From Candidatus Omnitrophota bacterium (GTDB lineage: Bacteria; Omnitrophota; Gorgyraeia; B26-G9), in NCBI GenBank assembly GCA_022013205.1, contig JAKLQT010000017.1, forward strand, positions 1 through 17,758: DNA of 17,758 nucleotides, in the 5' to 3' direction. Shown here piece after piece: positions 6,780 through 13,385 of the stretch. The stretch's first letter is position 1; each line of letters begins with the position of its first letter. A program made the position numbers and the translations under genes. Below the pieces are notes generated by a model. It made no database searches. It saw only the letters and a list, made by a program, of their open reading frames with translations, and was not told where the DNA came from.

Positions 6780-8180
6780 TCAATACTTCTTGCAATGTTC
6801 AATGATATTTTTCGCTGTTCTTTCATCTATCCCCTTTATTTTCTTAAGCTGCTTAATATTAATATCCTTTAATAAAGTAATATTCTCAAGCGCCTTAAGC
6901 AGGATCTGCCGTCTAATCTTACCAATACCTGGTATCTGGTCAAGATCTGAAGCAAGCATCTGCTTTTTTCGTAAATTGCGGTGATAGCTCAAGGCAAAGC
7001 GATGCGCTTCATTGCGGACTGCCGCGACAAGCCTTAACGCCCTGGAATTAAGCGGCAAAGCTATAGGATTATTTTGCCATTGCACATAAATATGCTCGAA
7101 TTTTTTGGCAAGACTGATTATCGGGATATTGACTTTTAAACTTTTAAGCTGCTCAATGGCGCACTCAAGATGCCCCTTGCCGCCGTCAACAAGGATTAGG
7201 CCCGGTGAATCAAGCGCGTCTGATATAACACTTGTAAAACGCCTCTTTAGCACTTCCCGCACCATCGCGTAATCATCAATTCCCTTTACAAGCCTAATTT
7301 TAAAACGCCGGTAATTTTTTTTATAAGCACGGCCTTGCTTAAAACACACCATAGAGCCTACTGCCTCAAAACCTGAAATATGGGAGATATCATATCCTTC
7401 TATATATACCGGCCGTGTTTTTAATCTCAGGGCCTGCTGTAATGCCTCGACTTGATCCGCAACCGCATAGCGTTTATAAGGAATAGGCACGGAGCTTAAG
7501 CTTTCTATAGAATCACGCAGCTCAAGTGAGCGTTCAAAATTATGAGTTAAGGACGCGGCCTTCATCTCATCTGATAGTTTTTTGATCAGATCTTTCTTTT
7601 TACCCCTTAAGAATAATAAAAGATTTTTAACGTTTTGATCATAATCATCCTTACTTACCAGCCCCTGGCAGGGGCCCGGGCAAATTTTCAGATGATAATT
7701 AAGGCACACAGACTCAGGCATCACATTACAGGTCCGAAGCGGAAAGATCCTACGCATAAAGTTCATTGCCTGGCGCAATAATTTTCCTGATGTATAGGGG
7801 CCGAAATACTGCGCCCTATTATTTTTTCTGCGCCTTACTATACGCAAACGCGCGAATTTTTCGTTTGTGCTAAGCCGCAAAAGCGGATAGGCCTTGTCAT
7901 CTTTTATGTCAATATTGAACTTCGGCTTGTTTTCCTTGATAAGCCCTGATTCTAAGATCAGCGCTTCGGCTTCAGTTGATGTGGTAATAAATTCAATATC
8001 AGCGATCCTGTTTACCAGCAGTTTTAACCTTTGCCCCTTAGCTGATGAGTGAAAATAAGAACTCACACGCTTTTTTAGTGAAATAGCCTTTCCTATATAA
8101 ATAATTACCCCGTCCTTATCCAGCATTAGATAAACACCGGGGCCTTCAGGCATTGCCTTTACTTTATCGCTTAAGTTCAT
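6780..8180 (-). CDS. uvrC: UvrABC excinuclease subunit C
   Basis: UvrC makes both incisions around DNA lesions after UvrA/UvrB loading. The order is standard: GIY-YIG nuclease (about 12-90, GVYLM...IIYIGKA), four cysteines C151, C159, C167 and C171 matching the C-x(n)-C-x7-C-x3-C arrangement that binds a [4Fe-4S] cluster in UvrC, and a UVR motif (about 197-230). Then comes the RNase H-like nuclease with D264 (GYDISH), D302 or D303 (GIDDYA), D332 (LVDGGKG) and H393 (NEAHRFA), and two helix-hairpin-helix motifs (QIPGIGKIRR, KIKGIDERTA). At 466 residues it is clearly shorter than E. coli UvrC (about 610), mainly between the UVR motif and the second nuclease. The start overlaps the murJ stop as ATGA, suggesting translational coupling. 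Confidence 0.95.
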   Translation of the reverse strand: MNLSDKVKAMPEGPGVYLMLDKDGVIIYIGKAISLKKRVSSYFHSSAKGQRLKLLVNRIADIEFITTSTEAEALILESGLIKENKPKFNIDIKDDKAYPLLRLSTNEKFARLRIVRRRKNNRAQYFGPYTSGKLLRQAMNFMRRIFPLRTCNVMPESVCLNYHLKICPGPCQGLVSKDDYDQNVKNLLLFLRGKKKDLIKKLSDEMKAASLTHNFERSLELRDSIESLSSVPIPYKRYAVADQVEALQQALRLKTRPVYIEGYDISHISGFEAVGSMVCFKQGRAYKKNYRRFKIRLVKGIDDYAMVREVLKRRFTSVISDALDSPGLILVDGGKGHLECAIEQLKSLKVNIPIISLAKKFEHIYVQWQNNPIALPLNSRALRLVAAVRNEAHRFALSYHRNLRKKQMLASDLDQIPGIGKIRRQILLKALENITLLKDINIKQLKKIKGIDERTAKNIIEHCKKY

Positions 8181-9718
8181 GATTTGAATTTCAGATTAAT
8201 ACCATTAAATATTTTAAAATACCAGCCCATTAAAAAAAAGAGCACTATTCCGCCGGTTATAGAGATTAAAAGGCTCAATCCATTATTAAAAAAAGAGCAG
8301 CTGTTGGAATAAGACCACAGGCAAAATACCCCCATGAGCAGTGAGATTAAAAAAGTTTTCAGCGAATTAACAATAAGGGATACAAGGCCGAGATTGCCTA
8401 TTTTTTTGCGCAGCAAGAAAATCAGGATAAAGAAATTAGCTGTGGATGAAATGGACGTTGCCAGGGCCAGCCCTCCCACCTGAAGCACATGCATGAGTAA
8501 AAAGTTAAAAATAACGTTGATAATAAGGCATAGGAACGTTATTCTTACCGGTGTAACCGTATCCTTCAACGCGTAAAAGCATGAAGTTATCAGCCGCGCG
8601 CCGCTATAGGCAAAAAGCCCCACGCAGTAAAGCGCCATGGCAAAGGAAGTCATCTGTGTGGACAACGCGTCAAATTTACCGCGTTCAAACAACAGCCGGA
8701 CAATCGGCTCAGAAAGAACAATAAGCCCGATGCTTGAGGGGATAAGTAATACCAGCAAGGAGCGCAGAGACACCTCAATTGTTTTCTTCATTCCCGTTAT
8801 GTCATTGGCTATGGCCTGCCGCGATAAGGCCGGCAGGCAGGCAGCAGCCAAAGCGCTGCCGAATAGCGCCGTAGGGAACTGAATAAGCCTGTTCGCGTAA
8901 TAGAGTGCCGCTATAGCACCCTCGCCGACAATTTGACCTAAGCTTGCAAACATAGTGTCAATAAAAACATTCAGCTGATATATGCTCGATCCAAGCATTC
9001 TCGGTAAGAGCAATCTCCCTATTTTTTTGATTGCCGGGTGCTGAATGTCAAATTTAAAATGAAAATAAAACCCCTTTTGTTTAAGCACCGGGATTTGAAC
9101 AATAAGCTGCAAAAGCCCTCCGATAAGCACAGCTATAGACAGCCCGATTATCGGTTCCTGAAAATAGTTACACAAATAAAGCCCGAAAACTATCATTGTA
9201 ATATTTAAAAAACATGAAGCCGCGGCAGGAGCGGCAAAATGTTTTAAGGTGTTTAGAATTCCCATGACATAAGCAGACAGGCCGATAAGGAAAATAAAGG
9301 AGAACATTATTCTGCTTAAGCGAATCGTCAAATCCATCTTTGCCGGATCATTAACAAATCCAAAAGCAATGATCCTTACTATAAGCGGAGACAAAATCGT
9401 ACCAAGCAAGGAAATAGCCGCCAATATAATTACCACAGCGCTTAGTAAAAGATTGGTGACTCGCCAGAATTCCTTATTGCCTTTCTTGTCCAGATATTCG
9501 CTTAAAACAGGGATAACCGCCGCGTTGGCTGCCCCCTCTCCGACTAAGTGCCTGAGAGTATTAGGGATACGAAAAGCAACGACAAAGGCCTGTACTGCCG
9601 CGCTTGTGCCGAACATTCTGGCGATAACCACATCCCGCGCAAAGCCTAAGATCCGGCTAAGCAGTGTAAAAAAACTGACTATACCGGCTGATTTAAATAA
9701 TTTTTTATGCTCACTCAT
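8177..9718 (-). CDS. murJ: Lipid II flippase MurJ (MviN)
   Basis: MurJ moves lipid II across the inner membrane for peptidoglycan synthesis. The 513-residue protein is strongly hydrophobic throughout, with about 14 membrane segments as in the MOP-family flippases. The N-terminus has the MurJ signature LLSRILGFARDVVIARMFG, then FVVAFRIPNTLRHLVGEGA and VIPVLSEY; arginines in the first two match the charged residues of the central cavity. The length is normal. The ATG at 9718 has only a weak ribosome site (ACGGAT). A hairpin series with a T run lies 18 nt upstream, so expression may be attenuated. It heads the minus-strand run with uvrC. Confidence 0.95.
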   Translation of the reverse strand: MSEHKKLFKSAGIVSFFTLLSRILGFARDVVIARMFGTSAAVQAFVVAFRIPNTLRHLVGEGAANAAVIPVLSEYLDKKGNKEFWRVTNLLLSAVVIILAAISLLGTILSPLIVRIIAFGFVNDPAKMDLTIRLSRIMFSFIFLIGLSAYVMGILNTLKHFAAPAAASCFLNITMIVFGLYLCNYFQEPIIGLSIAVLIGGLLQLIVQIPVLKQKGFYFHFKFDIQHPAIKKIGRLLLPRMLGSSIYQLNVFIDTMFASLGQIVGEGAIAALYYANRLIQFPTALFGSALAAACLPALSRQAIANDITGMKKTIEVSLRSLLVLLIPSSIGLIVLSEPIVRLLFERGKFDALSTQMTSFAMALYCVGLFAYSGARLITSCFYALKDTVTPVRITFLCLIINVIFNFLLMHVLQVGGLALATSISSTANFFILIFLLRKKIGNLGLVSLIVNSLKTFLISLLMGVFCLWSYSNSCSFFNNGLSLLISITGGIVLFFLMGWYFKIFNGINLKFKS

Positions 9719-9736
9719 AACAAATCCGTATTGCGT

Positions 9737-9811
9737 AAAAAAAGGCCGAGGCCCGAAGGGCGGCCATTCGCTTCGCTCTTTAAGGCGAAGGACGAACGCT
9801 CACTTCGTTCG
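9737..9811 (-). promoter_or_regulatory. Three hairpins ending in T7 in the murJ leader (attenuator or terminator)
   Basis: On the minus strand there are three hairpins in a row: CGAACG/CGTTCG (9793-9811, 7-nt loop), CTTCGC/GCGAAG (9771-9790, 8-nt loop) and GGCC-GCCC-TTC-GGGC-CTC-GGCC (9744-9765, with a 3-nt bulge). The last is followed directly by seven T (9737-9743), the form of an intrinsic terminator. The only gene downstream on this strand is murJ, 18 nt away, and nothing upstream on this strand needs terminating, since rpsT is divergent. It could be an attenuator or a dispersed repeat. Confidence 0.5.
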
Positions 9812-9837
9812 CTAAAACAAAACTGTTTTCAAATCTC

Positions 9838-9866
9838 TTGACATCCTCTCTGAGGTGTGTTATATT
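9838..9866 (+). promoter_or_regulatory. Promoter of rpsT
   Basis: TTGACA (9838-9843), a 17-bp spacer and TATATT (9861-9866) form a near-consensus sigma70-type promoter with a start near 9873. The spacer holds a small dyad CCTC-TCT-GAGG (9845-9855). The rpsT ribosome site AAAGGAG follows at 9884-9890. Confidence 0.8.
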
Positions 9867-9897
9867 TTTACGAAATTCTTAAGAAAGGAGAAATTTT

Positions 9898-10176
9898 ATG
9901 CCATCAAAGAAATCGGCTATTAAAGACTTAAAACAGTCTAAAAAGAAACAAGAACACAACACATCGCTGAAAAAAGCATTTAAAATTGAACAAAAGAAAA
10001 TTAATTCATTATTGGAATCCAAAGACACAACAAAGCTTAAAACAGAGTTAAGCGGTTTTGTTTCTAAAATCGATAAAGCTGTTACTCAGAAGTTATTGCA
10101 TAAGAACAAAGCATCCAGGAAAAAAGCGCAATTGTTAAAGAAGGTTCAACAGCTTAGTTGTGTAAAGTCTTCCTGA
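9898..10176 (+). CDS. rpsT: 30S ribosomal protein S20
   Basis: S20 is a small helical protein that binds 16S rRNA in the body of the 30S subunit. The 92-residue, lysine-rich sequence has the family N-terminus MPSKKSAIKDLKQSKKKQ, the region N-T-S-L-K-K-A-F in the first helix, and the conserved C-terminal IDKAV...LLHKNKASRKKAQL. Its length is near the usual 85-90. AAAGGAG lies 7 nt before the ATG and a strong promoter stands upstream, so it is a single-gene unit. It is convergent with holA, ending 21 nt before the holA stop; a close association of rpsT with holA is common in bacteria. No clear terminator is visible in the short gap. Confidence 0.96.
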   Translation: MPSKKSAIKDLKQSKKKQEHNTSLKKAFKIEQKKINSLLESKDTTKLKTELSGFVSKIDKAVTQKLLHKNKASRKKAQLLKKVQQLSCVKSS

Positions 10177-10197
10177 GAATCGCGTTTAAAAAATCAA

Positions 10198-11199
10198 TTA
10201 TTTATTAGTGCACAGCTGCACTATAAGTATTTCCAGCGTTAAGCCGGGGCTTTTCAGCCCCTGTTTAATTGCCACGTCAGAAGACAGTAATAGTTCAAAA
10301 CCCCGCTTTATCTCCTGCGTTGTAAAACGTGCTGCCTGTGTGTGGATAATATTTAAAACATATGGCGTTATCTTAAGCTCTTTGGCCATTCTGTCTTTAC
10401 TAAATCCGCTCTCTGTGAGCTGTTTTACACGCTCTACCCGTTTCAACTGCCAGTTGATCAGCCCGATAAGGTCTGTCGCGTGTTTTCCGTTTCTTGATAG
10501 TTCAATTGCCATTTCAAGCGCTTTGCCCGTATGTTTACTCATAAGCGCATTTAAAAAACTAAAACGCGTATCCTGTCTGGTCTTCTTGATCAAAGACTCA
10601 ATATCCATCTCCGAGATTATCAAACTCTCACCCGCGTAAAGAAAAAGCTTGTTAAGAGCATTAACGATTACATCCAGCTCATTACCTACTTTTTCAAGCA
10701 GCAAAGCAATCCCCGCAGAGGAAATTTGTTTCCCCTTACTTTCAGCATATTCGCTTATCCATTTATTAAGCGCAAAGCCATTTAATTGGGAAAACATTAC
10801 TTCTGTCGCGAAAGAAGCGATTTTTTTAATGAACTTATCGCTTGATTTTTTCACCGTTTCCATGATAAAAACCGTTTTCGGTGCTGGATTTTTCAAAAAC
10901 ACGGTAAGTTTTTTTTCATGCGGAGAATATTTTTCAACGTCTTTTAAAATTACCAGCCGCTTTTCCCCCAGGAATGGATTTGTTTTTATGGTATCAAGCA
11001 CCTCATCAATGGAAGCATCTTCCGCGTAGAAAACATTATAATTAAAATCCGCGGATGTTTTACCGACAACCGCATCCTTAAGCAGCTCCTCTACCTGCCT
11101 TTTCAGAAACAGTTCTTCCTGAGTAAACAGATAAAGCACGTCAATTTTTTTGGATTTAATATTTTTGAGGATATCCCAGTATGTTTTGGATTTTACCAT
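10198..11199 (-). CDS. holA: DNA polymerase III subunit delta
   Basis: HolA is the delta subunit of the clamp loader that opens the sliding beta clamp. The 333-residue protein has the typical pattern: an N-terminal domain with VLYLFTQEELFLKRQVEELLKD, NVFYAED and the loop NPFLGEKRLVILKDVEK. A middle region follows (FIMETVKKSSDKF), then the collar domain with GNELDVIVNALNKLFLYAG and DLIGLINWQLKRV. As in other delta subunits there is no functional Walker A motif. The ATG lies inside the last codons of lptE (7-nt overlap), so the two are translationally coupled; this lptE-holA order is also found in E. coli. Confidence 0.94.
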   Translation of the reverse strand: MVKSKTYWDILKNIKSKKIDVLYLFTQEELFLKRQVEELLKDAVVGKTSADFNYNVFYAEDASIDEVLDTIKTNPFLGEKRLVILKDVEKYSPHEKKLTVFLKNPAPKTVFIMETVKKSSDKFIKKIASFATEVMFSQLNGFALNKWISEYAESKGKQISSAGIALLLEKVGNELDVIVNALNKLFLYAGESLIISEMDIESLIKKTRQDTRFSFLNALMSKHTGKALEMAIELSRNGKHATDLIGLINWQLKRVERVKQLTESGFSKDRMAKELKITPYVLNIIHTQAARFTTQEIKRGFELLLSSDVAIKQGLKSPGLTLEILIVQLCTNK

Positions 11200-11699
11200 A
11201 ATGTGATAATTTTATTCAACATTAGACGAGAAAGATTATCAAGTGCCTCAGCACGGGCACTAGTCTCAGACTTTGCGTTGGCACCGCTCAAATAATAACA
11301 AGCATTGCCTGAGAAATTATCCGCTTTGACGATCGGCTTTCCTGAAGACAGGTCAATGAACTCAAAATTTACAGTTATGTTCAACTTGTATTCCTGCACA
11401 GACTCATCAGAGGTATAACGCATTACCTGACGGGTATAACCGACGATTTCCCCCTTAAGGTGAGCATCAGCAGCATCATTATTGGCAGCTATTGCCAGAT
11501 TCCCGTCATTCTGAAAGGCAGCAACAAGTTTTGTTTTTAATTCATTCTCCAGGTTCGGCTCTTCGGTCTTATTGATGAGTGTCTGGATATAAACGCTTTT
11601 CATAGAGCTGGGCAGATAATAAGCCTTTGCCGTATAGCCGCAGCCGCTGATAAACAGGGCTAAACATATAAGAAGATTAAACGCGTTAGTTTTTTTCAC
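11193..11699 (-). CDS. lptE: LptE-like LPS-assembly lipoprotein
   Basis: LptE is the outer-membrane lipoprotein that plugs and helps fold LptD, delivering LPS to the cell surface. I choose the GTG start at 11699, preceded by GGTGGA at 6 nt: it gives a compact signal peptide with lipobox (LFISGC, Cys20) and a 168-residue protein. The longer frame beginning with TTG at 11729 adds residues unlike a signal peptide. After the lipobox come GYTA and the family feature SVYIQTLINKTEEPNLENEL, then EYKLNITVNFEFIDLSSGK. Sequence identity in the family is low; assignment rests on pattern, length and the position just before holA. It lies 79 nt after the BamD-like gene. Confidence 0.8.
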   Translation of the reverse strand: MKKTNAFNLLICLALFISGCGYTAKAYYLPSSMKSVYIQTLINKTEEPNLENELKTKLVAAFQNDGNLAIAANNDAADAHLKGEIVGYTRQVMRYTSDESVQEYKLNITVNFEFIDLSSGKPIVKADNFSGNACYYLSGANAKSETSARAEALDNLSRLMLNKIITLW

Positions 11700-11778
11700 A
11701 GGATTTCCACCACATATCTGATTCACCAAAATCCGAGCAGGATTTAAGAAGCAAGCGCTAATCTGATTATTTCTCCAT

Positions 11779-12690
11779 TTAGATAGCCCGTAAACGCTTG
11801 AGTCTGGGGTTAGCCTTTTTTGCCCAGGAAGTTTTATTAAAGCTGTATACTATTTGCTCGTAATACATAATCGCGGCTACATTTTTCTTTTGCTTTTCAT
11901 AAAAATAAGCAATATTGAACATACCTTCTGCTTTTCTATGTTTCAATTTATTAAGCAGGCTCTCTGCCTGAGCAACATAAACGCTGGTTTTAAACCTCCT
12001 CATGAAATATTCCAGATCCTCAATTGCCTTATCCACCAGGGAAACATCATAATCTTTAACCGCCAATGATATCTTAAAAGAACAGAAACCGATTTGATAA
12101 GCAGCATCATCAACATAAGGACTGAAGGAATAATTCTCGATCAGATACTCAAATTCATCTCTAGCTTCCTTGTACATACCTATTCTCAGATCACACAAAC
12201 CGCCGTTATACTGCACTATATCTGAAACCTTGCTGTAAGGCGCATTGGTAAGTACCTGGTCAAATATCTTTTTTGCCAGGCTGTAGTTTTTTCTGTTTAA
12301 GAACTTCTCCCCTAATAAGTACTGTTTTTCGACAATTTCATCCAGACGCTCGTTTAAAGGATAATTATCTATTACTTTTTGGTATGTAAGAAACGCCTTA
12401 TACGGATCTTTACGTTTTTCATAGCAAAGCGCGATATAAAACTCCGCTTCAGGCGCATAGCTTGATTTAGGAAATTTCTTCAAAAGCTTGCGCATCTGGG
12501 AAATTGTCTTGCTGTAATCCTCATCTTTGAAAAAATCCATAGCCCACTCAAACTGCTCTTTAGGGGTATTTAAGTCCCTGTATGTGGGATTAAGCCACTT
12601 ACCGGTTTTTGGAGACCAGACCCAGAACCCATAGCAATGGCTAGGGATAAGGATCAAAACACAAATGATAAAACAGGTTATCTTCTTCAT
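11779..12690 (-). CDS. BamD/YbgF-like secreted TPR protein
   Basis: This is an exported tetratricopeptide protein of 303 residues from the ATG at 12690. The longer frame to 12753 would begin upstream of the predicted transcription start, so I reject it. A signal peptide (KKITCFIICVLILIPSHCYG) is followed by FWVWSPKTGKWLNP and then several TPR units (about 45-75, 80-115, 125-160, 165-200 and 265-295) with motifs such as FPKSSYAPEAEFYIALCYEK. The closest known roles are BamD, which assembles outer-membrane proteins, and CpoB/YbgF. The cysteine in the signal region is preceded by His, a poor lipobox, so it may be soluble in the periplasm rather than a lipoprotein. It heads the operon with lptE and holA. 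Confidence 0.75.
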   Translation of the reverse strand: MKKITCFIICVLILIPSHCYGFWVWSPKTGKWLNPTYRDLNTPKEQFEWAMDFFKDEDYSKTISQMRKLLKKFPKSSYAPEAEFYIALCYEKRKDPYKAFLTYQKVIDNYPLNERLDEIVEKQYLLGEKFLNRKNYSLAKKIFDQVLTNAPYSKVSDIVQYNGGLCDLRIGMYKEARDEFEYLIENYSFSPYVDDAAYQIGFCSFKISLAVKDYDVSLVDKAIEDLEYFMRRFKTSVYVAQAESLLNKLKHRKAEGMFNIAYFYEKQKKNVAAIMYYEQIVYSFNKTSWAKKANPRLKRLRAI

Positions 12691-12724
12691 ATTATTCAGG
12701 TTACCTTTCATTTTTGTAAATATG

Positions 12725-12753
12725 ACTATAGCACATGAAAATGTTAATGTCAA
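12725..12753 (-). promoter_or_regulatory. Promoter of the BamD-like - lptE - holA operon
   Basis: On the minus strand TTGACA (12748-12753), 17 bp, and TATAGT (12725-12730) form a strong sigma70-type promoter, with initiation expected near 12718. This decides against the longest reading frame of the BamD-like gene. Confidence 0.75.
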
Positions 12754-12840
12754 TTTTCCTGATTAAGTTAGGGAATTGGCCTAAAAGAGGAAAAACTTTA
12801 CTTATTGCCCTGCTATGAAGCACAGATTTCAAAGGCAGGG

Positions 12841-13200
12841 TTAAGCATTGCTGCTGCTTATTATCTGCTTCAGATGCACGCGGCTTTCATGGTTCATATC
12901 AGAAAACTCAATACCGATCTTATACCTCTCCTGGCACGGGAACTGCTCTACCCATACAACCCTGCCCACAGTAATTATCGGCTCCATATCACGAACAGGA
13001 AACATCTCAAGGATTATCTTAGAATTGACAGGGTAAAAATTAAAAGACGAAAGCTGAATCCCTTTTTCGCTAAAATCATGCGTTAGTAAGTTATGAATTA
13101 TCCCCGCGCTTTCTTGAGGTATTCGCCTAAGCTGTACAGAAAAGTCCGCATTCTTCCTGAAAAACCCCCTACGTTCTGTTCTCGCTCTTTCGATACTCAT
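12841..13200 (-). CDS. Single-domain PilZ protein
   Basis: This is a 119-residue cytoplasmic protein made almost entirely of one PilZ domain, the common cyclic-di-GMP receptor. Both ligand motifs are present: RGFFR (R11-R15, after ER) and DFSEKG (D42-G47), followed by the beta-barrel pattern VGRVVWVEQF and YKIGIEFSDM. ATG at 13200 is chosen because AGGAG lies 8 nt upstream; a GTG at 13209 would be too close to it. It has its own promoter and is divergent from the AsmA-like gene. Its downstream target cannot be read from the sequence; polysaccharide synthesis or surface motility is likely for such proteins. Confidence 0.88.
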   Translation of the reverse strand: MSIERARTERRGFFRKNADFSVQLRRIPQESAGIIHNLLTHDFSEKGIQLSSFNFYPVNSKIILEMFPVRDMEPIITVGRVVWVEQFPCQERYKIGIEFSDMNHESRVHLKQIISSSNA

Positions 13201-13254
13201 AACTATCACTCCTTATCCATAAAAAGCAATTATACTTACTGTCTCCTAATTATT

Positions 13255-13283
13255 ATTTTATGCCCCTTATTAAATTGTGTCAA
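13255..13283 (-). promoter_or_regulatory. Promoter of the PilZ gene
   Basis: TTGACA (13278-13283) and TAAAAT (13255-13260) on the minus strand are 17 bp apart; the start is expected near 13248, about 48 nt before the ATG and with AGGAG in between. Confidence 0.75.
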
Positions 13284-13303
13284 GTGATAAAATAGATGGA
13301 GGC

Positions 13304-13328
13304 GGCTTTGTTGTTTTGCAACAAAGCC
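13304..13328. repeat. Perfect palindrome between two divergent promoters
   Basis: GGCTTTGTTG and its exact complement (13304-13313 and 13319-13328) surround a 5-nt loop. It sits between the -35 boxes of the PilZ and AsmA-like promoters, 20 bp from each. It could be an operator or a hairpin; the following bases are only moderately T-rich, so it is a weak terminator candidate. Confidence 0.6.
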
Positions 13329-13347
13329 GATTTCTTTAAATTAACTA

Positions 13348-13376
13348 TTGGAAAAAAACTTCATATTATATATAAT
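13348..13376 (+). promoter_or_regulatory. Promoter of the AsmA-like gene, apparently leaderless
   Basis: TTGGAA (13348-13353), 17 bp, and a perfect TATAAT (13371-13376) predict initiation at about 13383, within 0-3 nt of the ATG at 13386. No Shine-Dalgarno sequence precedes that ATG. Confidence 0.65.
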
Positions 13377-13385
13377 TACAATGTT

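Noticed and set aside
9369..9815. 148-codon plus-strand open frame opposite murJ
   Set aside because: It is antisense to a clear murJ gene, has no family pattern, and its end runs through the hairpin series; a shadow frame.
12791..12840. Stem CCCTGC/GCAGGG after the PilZ gene as a terminator
   Set aside because: Only 6 bp with a 21-nt loop and the T run is 12 nt away; too weak to call.
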